Part shown: piece by piece, positions 62,619-64,000 of the stretch
Numbering within the stretch: position 1 is the first letter of the stretch
Layout of the letters: each line of letters starts with the position of its first letter
Assembly: GCA_905221615.1 (NCBI GenBank)
Contig: CAJNDT010005523.1
Location: 1-64,000, forward strand
DNA: 64,000 nt
Direction: 5' to 3'
Origin: Symbiodinium sp. CCMP2592
Taxonomy: Eukaryota; Sar; Dinophyceae; Suessiales; Symbiodiniaceae
The notes under the pieces: model-generated
The model's input: the letters and a program-made list of their open reading frames with translations, nothing else
The model's database searches: none
What the model was told of the DNA's origin: nothing
Program-made: the position numbers and the translations under genes

Positions 62619-64000
62619 CCATGTCGTGGTCACTGGATACTCGCCACGGCATCTACAGGCGCAAATCTGTGCTCCATGGTGCAAGCTTACCATTCTTGTG
62701 GCCCATGGACCACGGGTCCTGGGCACAGACTGTACCGCCGCTCGAGACTTCTGGAGCTTGCGCGCAACAGAGCTGGAACAGCGTCCTGACGGATCGGACG
62801 TGATCCTCTTAGTCGATGCTAACAGCAGGCTTGGAGATGTCGAGACGGAAGCTGTCTCTGGACACGATGCGGAGCCGGAAGGTGAGGCAGGTGCCGTCTT
62901 TCATGAATTCCTGCTTCGTGTCGGGTGCTGTGTCCCTTCCACTTTTGCTGGGGTCCATACAGGGTCATCTTGGACTTGGATGGCACCCGCGGCTTTCGGG
63001 GAAAGCACTCGAAGACGCATCGATTATGTTGGCGTCCCTATTGCATGGCAGTCCTTTGAGCTGCATACCTGGGTCTGGGATCAGCTGGAGTCCATGCAGC
63101 TACGGGTTGATCATAGGCCGGTGTGCCTTTCTGCCAGTTTTGGGCGCAAAGCGGCACCAGCCTTCTACCAGCGTGCTTCACGACGGCCGTGCCGGCCGGT
63201 TACTCGACCCACCAGAGAGCAGACTCAGCTCTTCATTCAACGGCTGTCTGATGCGCCTAGCATCTCGTGGCAGTCCGGCCCCGATGGCCATTTTGCTGAG
63301 CTAGTACCGGATATGGTGCAGGCCTGTGAAGGTCTAAGTCCTAGTCCAGATTCTGGGGCGGTCCAGGCCCATCTTAGCCAGGAAACCCTTGCCCTTGTAA
63401 GGGAAAGGGCACAGATCCGGAGCTACCTGCGGTGTGAGAACGTCGAGCTCCGGCGTCGTCGTCTTATCATTGCATTCGCTGCCTTTGTTGCTGGCACCAG
63501 ATCCGTTCCTCTGACAGCTCATGCCCGGCCCGCAGCGCATGATTGGTTGCGGCAAATGGATCACAGCATTGCGGCTGCCGCAGCTAGGCTGAATCGACTT
63601 GCCGGGGACCTGCGCCGGGCACTCAAGCTTGATAGGGTTGCCTATCTCCATGGCCTTGTCGAGGAAGTTCAGCTTCAAGACCTTCGAGATCCCCGGCGCT
63701 TGTTTGCCGCTGTTCGGCGAGCCTTTCCCAAGGCGAGGTCGGCCCGACGATCGGGTTTTACCCCACTTCCAGCCGTCCTATGTGCGGATGGCAGCTTTGC
63801 ACAAACGCCGGCAGACCGAGCTGAGCGGTGGCGAGCGCATTTTGCTGAACAGGAGGCTGGGCGTTGCATTGATGCAGAGGATTATGGTGCTTTCTTTGCC
63901 AACCCGGATATTCCTGTTCTGCCTGCCGGCCCAGTCTTTGACTGGCAGTGTCTGCCTACACTTGGGGATGTTGAGATGCAGGTTGCAGCTATGCATCACA
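62300..64000 (+). CDS. APE-type endonuclease and pre-RT region of the LINE (partial, runs off the end)
   Basis: The endonuclease nicks target DNA to prime reverse transcription. It starts VATYNVLTMFDPG and ALGLQETRLP (with the metal-binding Asn and Glu) in the frame of the large ORF. From about 62545 the coding sequence is in the next frame: GCSLWLNLRVPICRAG, LTILVAHGPRVLGTD, VILLVDANSRLGDVE, RRRIDYVGVPIAW and RVDHRPVCLS, giving the expected D-x-N, DY and DH catalytic residues. The frame stays open to 64000, ending GDVEMQVAAMHH, which resembles the stretch just before RT domain 1 in LINEs. One indel near 62540 therefore interrupts this copy. Confidence 0.8.

Larger units (their letters stand above)
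53761..64000 (+). mobile_element. LINE-type retrotransposon, 5' part to before the reverse transcriptase
   Basis: The CCCTAAA-rich flank ends near 53760 and a long GC-richer coding region begins, continuing past the window end. Order: ORF1-like coiled coil (54006-55155), first hydrophobic block (55872-56450), three tandem two-domain units (56766-60430), second hydrophobic block (60756-61000), RNase H (61583-62070), APE-type endonuclease (62300-63130), then a region normally found just before reverse transcriptase. The RT itself lies outside. Two frame changes are seen (near 54620 and 62540). Relatively few disruptions over 10 kb suggest a fairly young copy. No LTR or capsid feature is seen. 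Confidence 0.8.

Noticed and set aside
53761-64000. LTR retrotransposon or virus-like element
   Set aside because: An APE-type endonuclease with RNase H and no protease, integrase or terminal repeats points to a non-LTR element.

Overview
The window looks like nuclear DNA of a dinoflagellate, most likely a Symbiodiniaceae-type alga. The signs are interspersed TTTAGGG/CCCTAAA telomere-type repeats, long triplet microsatellites, small exons in large repeat-filled introns with GT, GC and apparently GA donor sites, a nuclear plastid-targeted psaC gene, and genes grouped by strand. No bacterial operon, rRNA, tRNA or CRISPR array was seen. All exon borders were read by eye and most are approximate.

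Layout. At 0.65-1.5 kb a tyrosine recombinase fragment lies on the plus strand. From 4.2 to 16.9 kb a long multi-exon gene of unknown function, or two adjacent genes, runs on the minus strand; its largest intron holds a giant inverted repeat at 11.86-14.09 kb. Upstream in the same direction, at 17.2-19.7 kb, is a multi-exon cytosine-C5 DNA methyltransferase gene with motifs I, IV, VI, VIII, IX and X visible. A strand switch follows (20-26.6 kb), filled with microsatellites, telomere-like repeats, small inverted-repeat elements and a 65-G run. After it everything recognised is on the plus strand: a multi-pass membrane protein gene with cysteine-rich C-terminal modules (26.6-30.8 kb), a weakly supported gene (38.7-40.0 kb), psaC (42.9-51.4 kb) and a large LINE-type retrotransposon (53.8 kb to beyond the window end).

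The most striking item is the LINE-type element. Its 2909-codon open frame carries a coiled-coil ORF1-like segment, a block of hydrophobic segments, three tandem copies of an unfamiliar two-domain unit separated by acidic/Ser/Arg linkers, a second hydrophobic block, an RNase H domain, then an APE-type endonuclease that continues toward a reverse transcriptase outside the window. Membrane segments and a triplicated module inside a LINE polyprotein, and RNase H placed before the endonuclease, do not match LINE architectures I know.

The second theme is intron origin. A roughly 120-bp terminal-inverted-repeat family (MITE A) occurs between genes, sits beside exons of psaC, and makes up the whole first intron of the membrane-protein gene, where the splice junctions fall in a short direct repeat. 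Similar AG|GA junctions with direct repeats occur in the recombinase and psaC genes. This fits introner-like intron gain. At least four other small inverted-repeat families (B-E) share the intergenic space.
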